A stretch of DNA of 64,000 nucleotides from Citrobacter europaeus (GCA_020099315.1 CP083650.1:4092001-4156000); one strand, 5' to 3'. Shown: positions 1 through 9,291, numbered from the stretch's first letter. Notes: generated by a model from the sequence alone, not told the origin. Numbers and translations: made by a program.

Positions 1-1376
1 TCGAGCGCCACGTCTTTATCCAGCGTGTCGATGCTCAGGCCGTGGCTGTCGCCCAGCAGAACATTGAACAGCTGCACCACGTTTTCACGGGTAGTGGTTT
101 CGTCGAGCGTAATGCCTACCGCGTTATGGATGTCGCTGCGCAGGTTGATTTCTGCCGCTTCAGCACGCGCCAGAACCGCCGCTTTATCGGTCACTTCAAC
201 ACACAGCGTGTCAAAGTAGTGCGCATGACGCAGCTTTAAGCCTTTCTGTTGCAGACCAGCCGCCAGAATATCGGTCAGGCGGTGGATACGATTAGCGATG
301 CGCTTCAGACCAACCGGGCCATGATACACGGCATACAGGCTGGCGATGTTGGCCAGCAGGACCTGTGAGGTACAAATGTTAGAGTTCGCTTTCTCGCGGC
401 GGATATGCTGCTCGCGAGTCTGCATCGCCATGCGCAGTGCGGTATTACCCGCCGCATCTTTGGAGACGCCGATAATACGTCCTGGCATGGAGCGTTTGAA
501 TTCGTCTTTAGCAGCAAAGAATGCCGCGTGCGGGCCGCCGTAGCCCATCGGTACGCCGAAGCGTTGTGCAGAGCCGAAAACGATATCCGCACCCTGTTTT
601 CCCGGTGCAGTCAACAGTACCAACGCCATAAAGTCGGCAGCGACGCTGACCACAACTTTACGGGATTTCAGCTCAGCAATCAGTGCGCTGTAGTCGTGCA
701 CTTCACCGGTGGTGCCAACCTGTTGCAGCAGCACGCCAAACACATCCTGGTGATCCAGCGCTTTCGCCGCGTCATCAACTATGACGTCAAAGCCAAAGGT
801 TTCTGCACGGGTGCGTACAACGTCCAGCGTTTGTGGATGAACATCAGCCGCCACAAAGAAACGGTTGGCATTTTTCAGTTTACTGACGCGTTTGGCCATC
901 GCCATGGCTTCAGCCGCCGCAGTGGCTTCATCCAGCAGAGAGGCGGAGGCCATATCCAGACCGGTCAGATCCAGCGTCACCTGCTGGAAGTTCAGCAGTG
1001 CTTCCAGACGTCCCTGAGAGACTTCCGGCTGATACGGCGTGTATGCGGTGTACCAACCTGGGTTTTCCAGCATGTTACGCAGGATAACCGGTGGCAACTG
1101 CACGGCGGTGTAGCCCATGCCAATGTAGGACGTGAAGCGCTTGTTACGCCCGGCGATGGCTTTTAATTCAGCCAGCGCAGCGTATTCGGTCGCCGCCTCG
1201 CCAACCTGCGGCGGGGTTGCGAGCTGAATGTCTTTCGGCACAATCTGGCCGATCAGCGCGTTTAACGACTCGGCGCCAACCGCATTCAGCATCTCTTGCT
1301 GCTGCGCGGCGTCCGGTCCGATGTGGCGTTCAATGAAAGCGCCGCTGTTTTCAAGCTGGCTTAACGTCTGTGTCAT
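1..1376 (-). CDS. gcvP: Glycine dehydrogenase (decarboxylating), P-protein, N-terminal part
   Basis: This is the P-protein of the glycine cleavage system. It uses pyridoxal phosphate to decarboxylate glycine and passes the aminomethyl group to the lipoyl arm of GcvH in the cytoplasm. The reading frame begins MTQTLSQLENSGAF and continues without a stop to the window edge, giving about 458 residues; the E. coli protein is about 957 residues, so the C-terminal half with the PLP-binding lysine lies outside. The N-terminal half matches the E. coli protein closely. It is the last gene of gcvT-gcvH-gcvP, separated from gcvH by about 180 bp that hold an ERIC repeat. Truncation is due only to the window boundary. 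Confidence 0.97.
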   Translation of the reverse strand, partial: MTQTLSQLENSGAFIERHIGPDAAQQQEMLNAVGAESLNALIGQIVPKDIQLATPPQVGEAATEYAALAELKAIAGRNKRFTSYIGMGYTAVQLPPVILRNMLENPGWYTAYTPYQPEVSQGRLEALLNFQQVTLDLTGLDMASASLLDEATAAAEAMAMAKRVSKLKNANRFFVAADVHPQTLDVVRTRAETFGFDVIVDDAAKALDHQDVFGVLLQQVGTTGEVHDYSALIAELKSRKVVVSVAADFMALVLLTAPGKQGADIVFGSAQRFGVPMGYGGPHAAFFAAKDEFKRSMPGRIIGVSKDAAGNTALRMAMQTREQHIRREKANSNICTSQVLLANIASLYAVYHGPVGLKRIANRIHRLTDILAAGLQQKGLKLRHAHYFDTLCVEVTDKAAVLARAEAAEINLRSDIHNAVGITLDETTTRENVVQLFNVLLGDSHGLSIDTLDKDVAL

Positions 1377-1428
1377 GGGCGATGGTTCCTGAAACGTGCA
1401 GTGAATCGTAGGTGTCTCTACTTACCTG

Positions 1429-1553
1429 AATACGCAAAATAATTCGCGTTGCAGGACGGCGGCGACGCAGCGCATCCCCAGGAGCTTACATAAGTAAGTG
1501 ACTGGGGTGGGCGAGGAAGCCAACACACCTGCAACGTGAAGAATGAAGCGTAT
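1429..1553. repeat. ERIC (IRU) element in the gcvH-gcvP intergenic space
   Basis: The core contains the diagnostic ERIC segments, a CCCCAGGAGCTTACAT-type arm and AAGTAAGTGACTGGGGT, flanked by near-complementary ends (gaatacgc at 1429 and gcgtattta ending next to the gcvH stop). Length is close to the usual 126-127 bp. It lies within the gcvTHP operon, so it should be transcribed and can fold into a long hairpin in the mRNA. The family identification rests on recognised ERIC core sequence. Confidence 0.88.
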
Positions 1554-1943
1554 TTATTCGTCTTCTAACAATGCTTCGTATGCGGTCGCATCCAACAGCG
1601 ATTCAATTTCGCTTTCATCACTGGCTTTGATTTTAAAGATCCAGCCACCCGCATACGGCTCGCTGTTGACCAGTTCCGGGGAGTCGCTGAGCGCGTCGTT
1701 AACCGCAACAATCTCACCGCCTACTGGCGCATAGATATCGGATGCCGCTTTTACGGACTCCGCAACGGCGCAGTCATCGCCCGCGCTGACGGTAGCGCCA
1801 ACTTCGGGCAGGTCAACGAAAACCATGTCACCTAACAGCTCCTGAGCGTGTTCGGTGATACCCACGGTGTAAGAGCCATCAGCTTCTTTGCGCAGCCATT
1901 CGTGTTCTTTGCTGTATTTCAGTTCTGCAGGTACGTTGCTCAT
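1554..1943 (-). CDS. gcvH: Glycine cleavage system H protein
   Basis: The H protein is the small lipoyl carrier that shuttles the aminomethyl intermediate between GcvP, GcvT and lipoamide dehydrogenase. The product has 129 residues, as in E. coli. Lys65 in the stretch AESVKAASDIYAP is the lipoylation site. The second of two adjacent ATG codons (1943) gives the usual MSNVPAELKY start. The gene sits 25 bp after gcvT and is co-transcribed with it. Only close family homology is needed for this call; there are no oddities apart from the ERIC repeat that follows the stop codon directly. Confidence 0.97.
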   Translation of the reverse strand: MSNVPAELKYSKEHEWLRKEADGSYTVGITEHAQELLGDMVFVDLPEVGATVSAGDDCAVAESVKAASDIYAPVGGEIVAVNDALSDSPELVNSEPYAGGWIFKIKASDESEIESLLDATAYEALLEDE

Positions 1944-1968
1944 CAATCAATCTCCAAAAAAGGATGAA

Positions 1969-3063
1969 TTACGCGACGGCTTTGCCGTTACGCACAAAAA
2001 CAGGTTTAGTCACTTTTACCGGCATTTCACGGTTACGGATCTGTACGATTGCGGTCTCACCGATACCCGCAGGTACACGCGCCAACGCGATGCTGTAACC
2101 CAGGGTTGGGGAGAATGTCCCGCTGGTGATAATGCCTTCCTGCTGGTTGCCCGAAGCATCGGTGAAACGCACCGGCAGTTCATTACGTAGCACACCTTTC
2201 TCGGTCATCACCAGCCCGACCAGCTGTTCATGACCTTTTTCACGCTGCATTTCCAGCGCTTCACGACCGATAAAGTCGCGGTCAGCCGGTTCCCATGCGA
2301 TGGTCCACCCCATATTGGCCGCCAGCGGTGAAATTCCTTCGTCCATCTCCTGCCCGTACAGGTTCATACCGGCTTCCAGACGCAGCGTGTCGCGCGCGCC
2401 GAGACCGCAAGGTTTGACACCTGCTTGTACCAGCGCACGCCAGAAATCTGCCGCCTTTTCATTCGGCATGGCAATTTCATAGCCAGCTTCGCCGGTATAA
2501 CCGGTAGTTGCGATAAATAAATCACCCGCCTGAACGCCAAAGAACGGCTTCATGCCTTCTACCGCCTGGCGCTGCTCGTCAGTAAACAACGTAGCTGCTT
2601 TTTCCTGCGCATTAGGCCCCTGCACCGCAATCAGCGACAGGTCGTCACGAACGGTGATGTCGATAGCATAAGGTTCAGCGTGTTGGGTAATCCAGGAGAG
2701 GTCTTTTTCGCGGGTGGCGGAGTTTACAACGAGGCGGAAGAAGTCTTCAGTGAAGTAATAGACAATCAGGTCATCTATCACGCCGCCCGAAGCGTTGAGC
2801 ATCCCGGAGTAGAGGGCTTTACCCGTCTTCGTTAGCTTCGCGACGTCGTTTGCCAGCAGATAACGCAAGAACTCCCGGGTGCGGCTACCGCGCAGGTCGA
2901 CGATGGTCATATGCGACACATCAAACATTCCGGCATCGGTGCGAACAGCATGGTGTTCATCAAGCTGAGAACCGTAATGCAGTGGCATCATCCAGCCATG
3001 GAAATCTACCATGCGCGCGCCACATAGCGTGTGTTGTTCGTACAAAGGAGTCTGTTGAGCCAT
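1969..3063 (-). CDS. gcvT: Aminomethyltransferase, glycine cleavage T protein
   Basis: GcvT transfers the methylene group from aminomethyl-lipoyl-GcvH to tetrahydrofolate, releasing ammonia. The product has 364 residues, the standard length, beginning MAQQTPLYEQHTLCGARM. Conserved family motifs such as GYTGEAGYEI (about residues 193-202) and the Gly-rich SHMTIVDLRG region are present. It is the first gene of the gcvTHP operon and follows a long untranslated and regulatory region. In relatives the operon is controlled by GcvA, Lrp and PurR; the corresponding sites were not resolved here. Confidence 0.97.
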   Translation of the reverse strand: MAQQTPLYEQHTLCGARMVDFHGWMMPLHYGSQLDEHHAVRTDAGMFDVSHMTIVDLRGSRTREFLRYLLANDVAKLTKTGKALYSGMLNASGGVIDDLIVYYFTEDFFRLVVNSATREKDLSWITQHAEPYAIDITVRDDLSLIAVQGPNAQEKAATLFTDEQRQAVEGMKPFFGVQAGDLFIATTGYTGEAGYEIAMPNEKAADFWRALVQAGVKPCGLGARDTLRLEAGMNLYGQEMDEGISPLAANMGWTIAWEPADRDFIGREALEMQREKGHEQLVGLVMTEKGVLRNELPVRFTDASGNQQEGIITSGTFSPTLGYSIALARVPAGIGETAIVQIRNREMPVKVTKPVFVRNGKAVA

Positions 3064-3515
3064 CTTTTCCTCGTTGAATAAGCGGGGCTACCAACTCTTT
3101 CGCGGTGAAATTTTCGCCACGAAACCCAGCACCGCAGCCGCTCCAGGGGCTACGACGCAAACGTTCTCTTTGTCCTGAACTTACCACCGAAACAGGCGCT
3201 AAACCATAAGTCAAAATTAACCATCACATTAGCTTATGGCCAAAAACGGCCAGATCGCCAGCAGAATAAAATTCCAGAGATATAGCGATTAACCAGAATA
3301 ACAATCAAAGATAAACGCGAATTTACCGCACCAATCCACATTAAATGTGGAAAAAATGTCAAAAATGGCGTTATGAAAAAAACGTAATATAAAAAAAACT
3401 AATGCGAAAAAAGGCGTGGAATTAGATTATTTCAAATGAGAGAAGTGCCCCGGCGCGCAGGCCGGGAGAGGAAAGTGTGACGGGTCTCAAACTCTTGAGA
3501 TTGTCCTTACGGACG
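3064..3515 (-). promoter_or_regulatory. gcvTHP upstream regulatory region
   Basis: A gene-free stretch of 452 bp between gcvT and ubiI. It is AT-rich from about 3200 to 3440, with many A/T tracts of the kind bound and bent by Lrp, and it contains a near-perfect palindrome (TGGCC-centred) at 3237-3252. In related bacteria this region carries the GcvA- and Lrp-dependent gcv promoter, which fires toward gcvT. The exact -10/-35 was not assigned. Near 3450-3466 a short GC hairpin (CCCGGC/GCCGGG) lies downstream of nothing obvious; ubiI starts at 4718, so its role is unclear. Confidence 0.55.
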
Positions 3516-4718
3516 CTAGCGTAACCACTCAGGAAGATCGTTCAGCCCCATCGCCTGACGGATGAGCTGTGGTTTTACACCAGGCAGGGTATCGGCCAGT
3601 TTCAGCCCGATATCACGCAGCAGTTTTTTCGCCGGATTCTCGCCGGCAAACAGCTCACGAAAGCCCTGCATTCCGGCCAGCATCATTGCTGCGCTGTGCT
3701 TACGGCTGCGCTCGTAGCGGCGTAAATAGAGATACTGACCAATATCTTTACCCTGACGTTGTAGCCGCTTAAGTTCATCGATCAGCTCCGCCGCATCCAT
3801 AAAGCCAAGGTTAACCCCCTGACCCGCCAGCGGGTGGATAGTATGCGCCGCATCCCCCACCAGCGCCAGACGATGGGCGGCGAACTGACGGGCATAGCGT
3901 CCCGTCAGCGGAAACGCCTGACGTTCGCTTTCAAGGCTGCACAGCCCCAGACGATTATCAAAAGCGATATTCAGCGCCTGATTAAACTCATCAACGCTTG
4001 CCTGCTGCATACGTTCTGCTTCCTGCGGAGAGAGCGACCAGACGATAGAACACAGGTGCGGATCGCTGAGCGGCAGGAATGCCAGGATCCCCTCGCCGTG
4101 AAACGCCTGACGGGCAATCGCGCCGTGCGCTTCCTGCGTACGGATAGTCGCCACCAGCGCATGATGGCGGTAATCCCAGAAGGTGAGCGGAATGTCAGCT
4201 TTATTGCGCAGCCAGGAGTTAGCACCATCGGCACCGACGACCAGACGCGCCGTCAGCATTGCGCCATCTTTGAGAGTCAGAAATGCCTCGTTCTCCCCCC
4301 AGGCCACCTGCTGTAATTCGGCGGGCGCCATCAGCGTAATATCCGCTGAACGCTGCGCCTTTTGCCACAGCGCATAATGAATCTCTGAGTTTTCAACGAT
4401 GTGACCCAAATGGCTGTAGCCCATGCTTTGGTCATCAAACGCAATACGGCCAAAGCTGTCTTTGTCCCAGACTTCCATGCCGTGGTAGCAGCAAGCGCGA
4501 CGGGCAACAATGTCGGACCAGACGCCAAGACGGGTAAGCAGTTTTTCGCTGGCGGCATTAATGGCCGAAACGCGAAGCTGAGGAGGTGCATCCGCCGTCA
4601 ACGGCTGTGGAACATGTTGTTCTAATACAGCAACGCGCAACCCGCTGCCCTGCAAGCCGCAGGCAACCGCCAGTCCTACCATGCCGCCACCAACAATTGC
4701 TACATCAACACTTTGCAC
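3516..4718 (-). CDS. ubiI: 2-octaprenylphenol C5-hydroxylase, FAD-dependent
   Basis: UbiI (formerly VisC) is the flavin monooxygenase that adds the C5 hydroxyl in aerobic ubiquinone synthesis, acting in the Ubi complex. The product is 400 residues as in E. coli. The N-terminal dinucleotide-binding motif GGGMVGL (residues 10-16) binds the ADP part of FAD, and the second FAD motif GDAAHTIHPLAGQGVNLG lies near residue 300. It is homologous to the neighbouring UbiH, with which it forms a run of minus-strand genes pepP-ubiH-ubiI. A REP element separates it from ubiH. Confidence 0.96.
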   Translation of the reverse strand: MQSVDVAIVGGGMVGLAVACGLQGSGLRVAVLEQHVPQPLTADAPPQLRVSAINAASEKLLTRLGVWSDIVARRACCYHGMEVWDKDSFGRIAFDDQSMGYSHLGHIVENSEIHYALWQKAQRSADITLMAPAELQQVAWGENEAFLTLKDGAMLTARLVVGADGANSWLRNKADIPLTFWDYRHHALVATIRTQEAHGAIARQAFHGEGILAFLPLSDPHLCSIVWSLSPQEAERMQQASVDEFNQALNIAFDNRLGLCSLESERQAFPLTGRYARQFAAHRLALVGDAAHTIHPLAGQGVNLGFMDAAELIDELKRLQRQGKDIGQYLYLRRYERSRKHSAAMMLAGMQGFRELFAGENPAKKLLRDIGLKLADTLPGVKPQLIRQAMGLNDLPEWLR

Positions 4719-4751
4719 TGTTTACTCCTGGAAACCGGAACAATCAAAACC

Positions 4752-4790
4752 GTAGGCCGGATAAGGCGTTTACGCCGCCATCCGGTCTAC
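4752..4790. repeat. REP element between ubiH and ubiI
   Basis: Imperfect palindrome of the REP type, with GTAGGCCGGATAAGGCG at one side and CGCCATCCGGTCTAC at the other. Such elements sit in transcribed intergenic regions and can stabilise upstream mRNA. Confidence 0.85.
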
Positions 4791-4799
4791 TGGCCATAT

Positions 4800-5978
4800 T
4801 TATCGCGCGACCCAACCCAGGGTCCGCTCCGCCAGCGCATCGCGCGCGGGTGTGAATAATTCCATCGCCATCAGCCCGACGTTGCGCCCAACAACCAGCG
4901 GAGCCCAGCGATTGGCAAACAAATACACTAAATTGTTGGTCACACCAATCGTCGTCTCGCGATCGCGTTCGCGACGCTGCTGATAGCGTGCCAGCACCGC
5001 ATAATCACCGATATCTTCCGCGTTGTTTTGCGCCTGCGTCAACGTCTCAGCCAGGCTCATTACGTCACGCAGACCAAGGTTAAAACCTTGTCCGGCAATA
5101 GGATGCAGCGTCTGGGCTGCGTTCCCAACCAGCACGGTACGATGGGTAATCGCTTTTTGCGCCGAAGTTAACGAAAGCGGATAGGCGTTGCGTTTACCTG
5201 CCTGAGTAATACGCCCCAGCCGCCAGCCAAACGCGGTTTGCAGTTCACGGCAAAACCGTTCGTCGGACCAGGCCATTAACTCATCACGCCGTTCCAGCGG
5301 ATGGCACCACACCAGCGAACAGCGGCCATCAGACATCGGCAACATTGCCAGCGGACCATATTGCGTGAAGCGTTCAAACGCCCGCCCGTCATGCGCAACA
5401 GAAGTCGTGACGTTGGCAATTACTGCCAGTTGTTCATAGGGCTGCTGCTGCCAGTCAACGCCGCAGGCGGTAGCCAGCGCGGAACGTGTACCGTCAGCGG
5501 CGACCACCACGCGACCGGTAATAACCTCGCCATTCTCCAGCGTGACCTCAACATGTTCCTGCGTACGCGCCACGCTGGCTACGCGATCGGGACAATGCAG
5601 CGTGACGCCCGGCGCTTTACGCAGCAGCGCAAACAGACGCAGCCCGACATCGTGCAGTTCTACCACCTGGCCCAGCGCTGGAATACGGTATTCCTGCGCA
5701 TCCAGCGTCACAAATCCGGCATGGCCGCGATCGCTGACGTGAACCGTTTTGATTGCCGTTGCGCAATCGGCAATCGCTTGCCATACGCCAATTCGCGCCA
5801 GCTGTTGGCAGGTCCCTGCCGCCAGCGCGATCGCCCGGGCGTCAAACCCAGGATGGCGGTCAGTTTCAGGTTCGCTCGCTTCTATAAGATGAACCGGCAG
5901 AGTCCCATGGCTGAGCTGAGAAATAGCCAGCGCCAGCGTCGCGCCAACCATACCACCACCGACGATAATCACGCTCAT
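4800..5978 (-). CDS. ubiH: 2-octaprenyl-6-methoxyphenol hydroxylase
   Basis: UbiH is the FAD monooxygenase that hydroxylates C1 of the ubiquinone ring. The product has 392 residues, equal to the E. coli enzyme. It carries the N-terminal GGGMVGATLAL FAD motif (residues 7-17) and the later GNAAQTLHPIAGQGFNLG motif around residue 285. Its start codon overlaps the pepP stop codon by 4 bp (5975-5978), so it is translationally coupled to pepP. UbiH and UbiI are paralogues; assignment of which is which follows closest sequence match and gene order. Confidence 0.96.
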   Translation of the reverse strand: MSVIIVGGGMVGATLALAISQLSHGTLPVHLIEASEPETDRHPGFDARAIALAAGTCQQLARIGVWQAIADCATAIKTVHVSDRGHAGFVTLDAQEYRIPALGQVVELHDVGLRLFALLRKAPGVTLHCPDRVASVARTQEHVEVTLENGEVITGRVVVAADGTRSALATACGVDWQQQPYEQLAVIANVTTSVAHDGRAFERFTQYGPLAMLPMSDGRCSLVWCHPLERRDELMAWSDERFCRELQTAFGWRLGRITQAGKRNAYPLSLTSAQKAITHRTVLVGNAAQTLHPIAGQGFNLGLRDVMSLAETLTQAQNNAEDIGDYAVLARYQQRRERDRETTIGVTNNLVYLFANRWAPLVVGRNVGLMAMELFTPARDALAERTLGWVAR

Positions 5979-7300
5979 TGCAGTCGAGCCGCGGCCATTA
6001 AGGCTTCAATGTCATCCGCTCTCTTCACCACGCTGGCGGTCAGGTTTTCATTGCCGTCTTCGGTGATGAGGATGTCATCTTCAATACGAATGCCAATACC
6101 GCGATAAGCAGGCGGTACATCGGCGTCCGGCGCGATATACAGCCCCGGCTCGACGGTGAGTACCATTCCTGGCTCAAGAATGCGTGAACGGTCCTGACCG
6201 TAAACGCCGACGTCATGCACATCCAGCCCCAGCCAGTGGCTAAGACCATGCATAAAGAATGGGCGGTGCGCATTTTCGGTAATTAGCTGGTCGACCTCGC
6301 CGTGCAGAATGCCAAGCTTCACCAGACCCGTAATCATGATGCGCACCACCTCTCCGGTGACGTCCTGGATGGACGTTCCGGGACGATACAGACGCAGGCT
6401 GGTTTCTAAGGATTCCAGCACAATGTCGTAAATTTCACGCTGTGCCGGGGTAAATTTACCGTTTACCGGGAAGGTACGCGTAATGTCGCCCGCATAGCCT
6501 TTGTATTCACAGCCAGCGTCAATCAGCACCAGATCGCCATCGCGCATTTCACTTTCATTTTCGGTGTAATGCAGGATACAGCCGTTTTCACCGCTGCCGA
6601 CAATCGTGTTATAGGACGGATAACGCGCGCCATGGCGGGTAAATTCGTGGTGAATCTCACCTTCCAACTGGTATTCAAACATTCCCGGACGACATTTTTC
6701 CATCGCGCGGGTATGCGCCAGCGCGGTGATCTCTCCGGCACGGCGCATGACCGCAATTTCTTCCGCTGATTTGAACAGGCGCATTTCATGCACCATTGGG
6801 CGCCAGTCGATAATCGCGGCGGGCGCGTGCAGATTTTGTCTGGCGCCTTTACGCAGTTTATCCAGCGCCGTGCACACAATCTCATCCGCCCAGGCATACT
6901 CGCCCTGCGCGTGATACACCGCGTCCAGGCCATTGAGCAACAGGTGCAATTGTTGGTTGATTTCACTGAAGGCCAGCGCCCGATCAACGCCGAGTTTTTC
7001 CGGCGCGGCATCCTGGCCCAGACGGCGGCCAAACCAGATCTCCGCCGTCAGATCGCGAACCCGGTTGAACAAAACGCTGTGGTTATGAGTGTCATCACTT
7101 TTAATCAGCACCAGCACGGCTTCAGGTTCGTTAAAACCGGTGAAGTACCAGAAATCACTGCTTTGGCGGTACGGGTATTCACTGTCCGCGCTACGCGTCG
7201 CTTCAGGCGCGGCAAAAATCAGCGCGGCGCTGCCAGGCTGCATTTGTGCCAGTAATGCCTGGCGACGACGCTGGAATTCTTGCTGAGATATCTCGCTCAT
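5975..7300 (-). CDS. pepP: Xaa-Pro aminopeptidase P
   Basis: PepP is a cytoplasmic metallopeptidase that removes an N-terminal residue preceding proline. The product is 441 residues when the second ATG is used (MSEISQQEFQRRR), matching E. coli. The C-terminal pita-bread domain shows the dinuclear manganese ligands in context: LIDAGCEYKGYAGDITRTFP (two Asp), HGLSHWLGLDVHD (His), VLTVEPGLY (Glu) and GIRIEDDI (Glu). It lies 24 bp downstream of ygfB and overlaps ubiH, consistent with a ygfB-pepP-ubiH-ubiI operon. Confidence 0.97.
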   Translation of the reverse strand: MSEISQQEFQRRRQALLAQMQPGSAALIFAAPEATRSADSEYPYRQSSDFWYFTGFNEPEAVLVLIKSDDTHNHSVLFNRVRDLTAEIWFGRRLGQDAAPEKLGVDRALAFSEINQQLHLLLNGLDAVYHAQGEYAWADEIVCTALDKLRKGARQNLHAPAAIIDWRPMVHEMRLFKSAEEIAVMRRAGEITALAHTRAMEKCRPGMFEYQLEGEIHHEFTRHGARYPSYNTIVGSGENGCILHYTENESEMRDGDLVLIDAGCEYKGYAGDITRTFPVNGKFTPAQREIYDIVLESLETSLRLYRPGTSIQDVTGEVVRIMITGLVKLGILHGEVDQLITENAHRPFFMHGLSHWLGLDVHDVGVYGQDRSRILEPGMVLTVEPGLYIAPDADVPPAYRGIGIRIEDDILITEDGNENLTASVVKRADDIEALMAAARLQ

Positions 7301-7324
7301 CACACTCTCCTTTGCGTTTCGTTC

Positions 7325-7903
7325 TTAGTGCAGAGTCGGTTTACGGACTTCCGGCGCGGTCGGCTGCTGACGCGTAAACGTGTCATGACACAGCAAAGCG
7401 GCAACGCGCACGTATTCAATTATCTCTTCGAGCGACATTTCCAGCTCTTCCTGATCTTCGTCTTCGTCATATCCCAACTGGGCGATATTGCGCAAGTCGT
7501 CAATCGCTTCCCCGGTTTCACCGGTCACTTTGTCGAGCTTCGGCTGCGTCACGCCAAGCCCCAGCAAAAAGTGGTTTACCCACCCCGCCAGCGCATCGGC
7601 GCGATCGAACACGCTGACGTCATCGCCTTCTGGCAGATAAAGCTGAAAAAGGAAGCCGTCGTCCTCAAGGGCATCGCTGGTAGCAGAGTGCATTTTCAGC
7701 AGTGCCTGAGCCAGCTCGTGGCCGAAGGCCAGACCTTCGTTCGTCAGGTCGTGCAGCAGCGGCTGCCATGAGCTGTCGTTGTTGCCGCCGCAAATCATCC
7801 CGCTGATTAAGCCGTGCATTTCGGCCGGGGTTAATCCAGCCCCTTGTTGGTTCAAAAACTGGCTAACTTCGTTGTAGCCAGGCATTTCGTTCTGTATAGA
7901 CAT
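7325..7903 (-). CDS. ygfB: UPF0149 family protein YgfB
   Basis: YgfB is a small, acidic, all-helical UPF0149 protein; its Pseudomonas homologue affects beta-lactam resistance, and its role in enteric bacteria is not settled. The product has 192 residues using the ATG at 7903 (MSIQNEMPGYNE), as in E. coli. A highly acidic patch, GYDEDEDQEELEMSLEEI, lies near residue 145-162. It is the first gene of the minus-strand run leading into pepP and is transcribed divergently from zapA across about 170 bp. Confidence 0.95.
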   Translation of the reverse strand: MSIQNEMPGYNEVSQFLNQQGAGLTPAEMHGLISGMICGGNNDSSWQPLLHDLTNEGLAFGHELAQALLKMHSATSDALEDDGFLFQLYLPEGDDVSVFDRADALAGWVNHFLLGLGVTQPKLDKVTGETGEAIDDLRNIAQLGYDEDEDQEELEMSLEEIIEYVRVAALLCHDTFTRQQPTAPEVRKPTLH

Positions 7904-8070
7904 AAGCATTCGTCATCAAAGGGAGGAATATTCATGGTATGCTACCACTTTGGACCCTGGTGGACCAGAAAAGGGCTTGTATCTTGATACCAGGGTAGCT
8001 ATAGTGTCGCCCCTTCGCGGACCCAAGGTCTGGAGACGAAGGCAGCGCAGTCAATCAGCAGGAAGGTGGC

Positions 8071-8400
8071 ATGTCTGCACAACCCGTCGATATCCAAATA
8101 TTTGGCCGTTCACTGCGAGTGAATTGCCCGCCTGAACAAAGGGATGCGTTGAATCAGGCTGCGGACGATCTCAATCAGCGATTGCAAGATCTGAAAGTTC
8201 GCACTAGAGTCACAAATACTGAGCAGTTGGTTTTCATCGCCGCGTTGAACATCAGCTATGAATTAACTCAGGAAAAAGCGAAGACGCGTGAGTACGCGGC
8301 GAGCATGGAACAACGTATTCGGATGCTACAACAGACCATCGAACAGGCGTTGCTTGATCAGGGTCGCATAACCGAAAAAACGGGCCAAAACTTTGAATAA
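8071..8400 (+). CDS. zapA: Cell division protein ZapA
   Basis: ZapA binds FtsZ and bundles protofilaments at the Z ring, linking to ZapB. The product has 109 residues, the standard length, starting MSAQPVDIQIFGRSLRVNC. The N-terminal half is the FtsZ-binding domain and the C-terminal half (from about residue 60) is a long helix used for coiled-coil tetramerisation. A Shine-Dalgarno-like AGGAAGG lies 5-10 bp before the ATG. The 6S RNA gene follows 41 bp after the stop. Confidence 0.97.
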   Translation: MSAQPVDIQIFGRSLRVNCPPEQRDALNQAADDLNQRLQDLKVRTRVTNTEQLVFIAALNISYELTQEKAKTREYAASMEQRIRMLQQTIEQALLDQGRITEKTGQNFE

Positions 8401-8441
8401 CACTTTTCGGTTTACTGTGGTAGAGTGACCGTGAAGACAAA

Positions 8442-8625
8442 ATTTCTCTGAGATGTTTGCAAGCGGGCCAGTCCCCTGAGCCGATATTTCATACCACAAG
8501 AATGTGGCGCTCCATGGTTGGTGAGCATGCTCGGCCCGTCCGAGAAGCCTTAAAACTGTGACGACACATTCACCTTGAACCAAGGGTTCAAGGGTTACAG
8601 CCTGCGGCGGCATCTCGGAGATTCC
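8442..8625 (+). ncRNA. ssrS: 6S RNA
   Basis: 6S RNA mimics an open promoter and sequesters sigma-70 RNA polymerase in stationary phase. The 184-nt sequence begins ATTTCTCTGAGATG and ends CATCTCGGAGATTCC; these ends pair to form the closing stem. The conserved internal segments, including CAAGCGGGCCAGTCCCCTGAG and the CCTTGAACCAAGGGTTCAAGG arm, are present, and the length equals that of the E. coli RNA. It is followed 19 bp later by fau, with which it is normally co-transcribed and processed. Confidence 0.97.
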
Positions 8626-8644
8626 CTTCTACCTGGCAACAGCC

Positions 8645-9241
8645 ATGACATTACTTTCTGAACTCCCTTTATCCCGACAAGAAATCCGTCAACTGATTCG
8701 TCAGCGTCGTCGTGCGCTTACCTCCGAACAGCAACGACAATACGGTCAGCAAGCCGCGACCCGAATGCTCAGTTATCCCCCTGTTGTACTCGCTCATACC
8801 GTTGCGGTATTCCTCTCGTTTGATGGCGAACTCGACACTCAACCGTTGATCGAACAGCTGTGGCGAGCGGGTAAGCGCGTCTACCTTCCGGTTCTTCATC
8901 CCTTTAGCCCTGGCAACCTGCTGTTCCTGCACTATCATCCGCACAGCGACCTGGTAACCAATCGCTTAAAGATTCAGGAACCACGACTTGATGTCCGCGA
9001 CGTATTGCCGCTGTCACAGCTGGATGTACTGATTACGCCGTTAGTGGCGTTTGACGAGGGTGGACAACGACTGGGCATGGGCGGCGGATTTTATGACCGT
9101 ACGTTGCAAAACTGGCAACAGCATAAGATCCAACCCGTGGGCTACGCACATGATTGCCAGTTAGTGGAAAAGCTGCCTGTCGAAGAGTGGGATATCCCAC
9201 TGCCTGCGGTGGTAACGCCGTCCAAAATTTGGGAGTGGTAG
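8645..9241 (+). CDS. fau: 5-formyltetrahydrofolate cyclo-ligase
   Basis: Fau (YgfA) converts 5-formyltetrahydrofolate to 5,10-methenyltetrahydrofolate using ATP, recycling a folate inhibitor of GcvT-type enzymes. The product is 198 residues from the ATG at 8645; a shorter form starting at the internal ATT/ATG-like position near IRQRRR is annotated in some relatives. The diagnostic motif GQRLGMGGGFYDRTL lies at about residues 141-155. It forms a dicistronic unit with 6S RNA. The start is the only uncertain point. Confidence 0.93.
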   Translation: MTLLSELPLSRQEIRQLIRQRRRALTSEQQRQYGQQAATRMLSYPPVVLAHTVAVFLSFDGELDTQPLIEQLWRAGKRVYLPVLHPFSPGNLLFLHYHPHSDLVTNRLKIQEPRLDVRDVLPLSQLDVLITPLVAFDEGGQRLGMGGGFYDRTLQNWQQHKIQPVGYAHDCQLVEKLPVEEWDIPLPAVVTPSKIWEW

Positions 9242-9291
9242 CCGTTTTTTGCCGATTGACAGCGCCGTTTTTTTGACCTAAATTCCTCGGT

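Noticed and set aside
405..1166. A 253-residue plus-strand frame opposite gcvP
   Set aside because: The minus strand encodes a clear GcvP; the antisense frame is Arg/His/Gln-rich noise with no motif.
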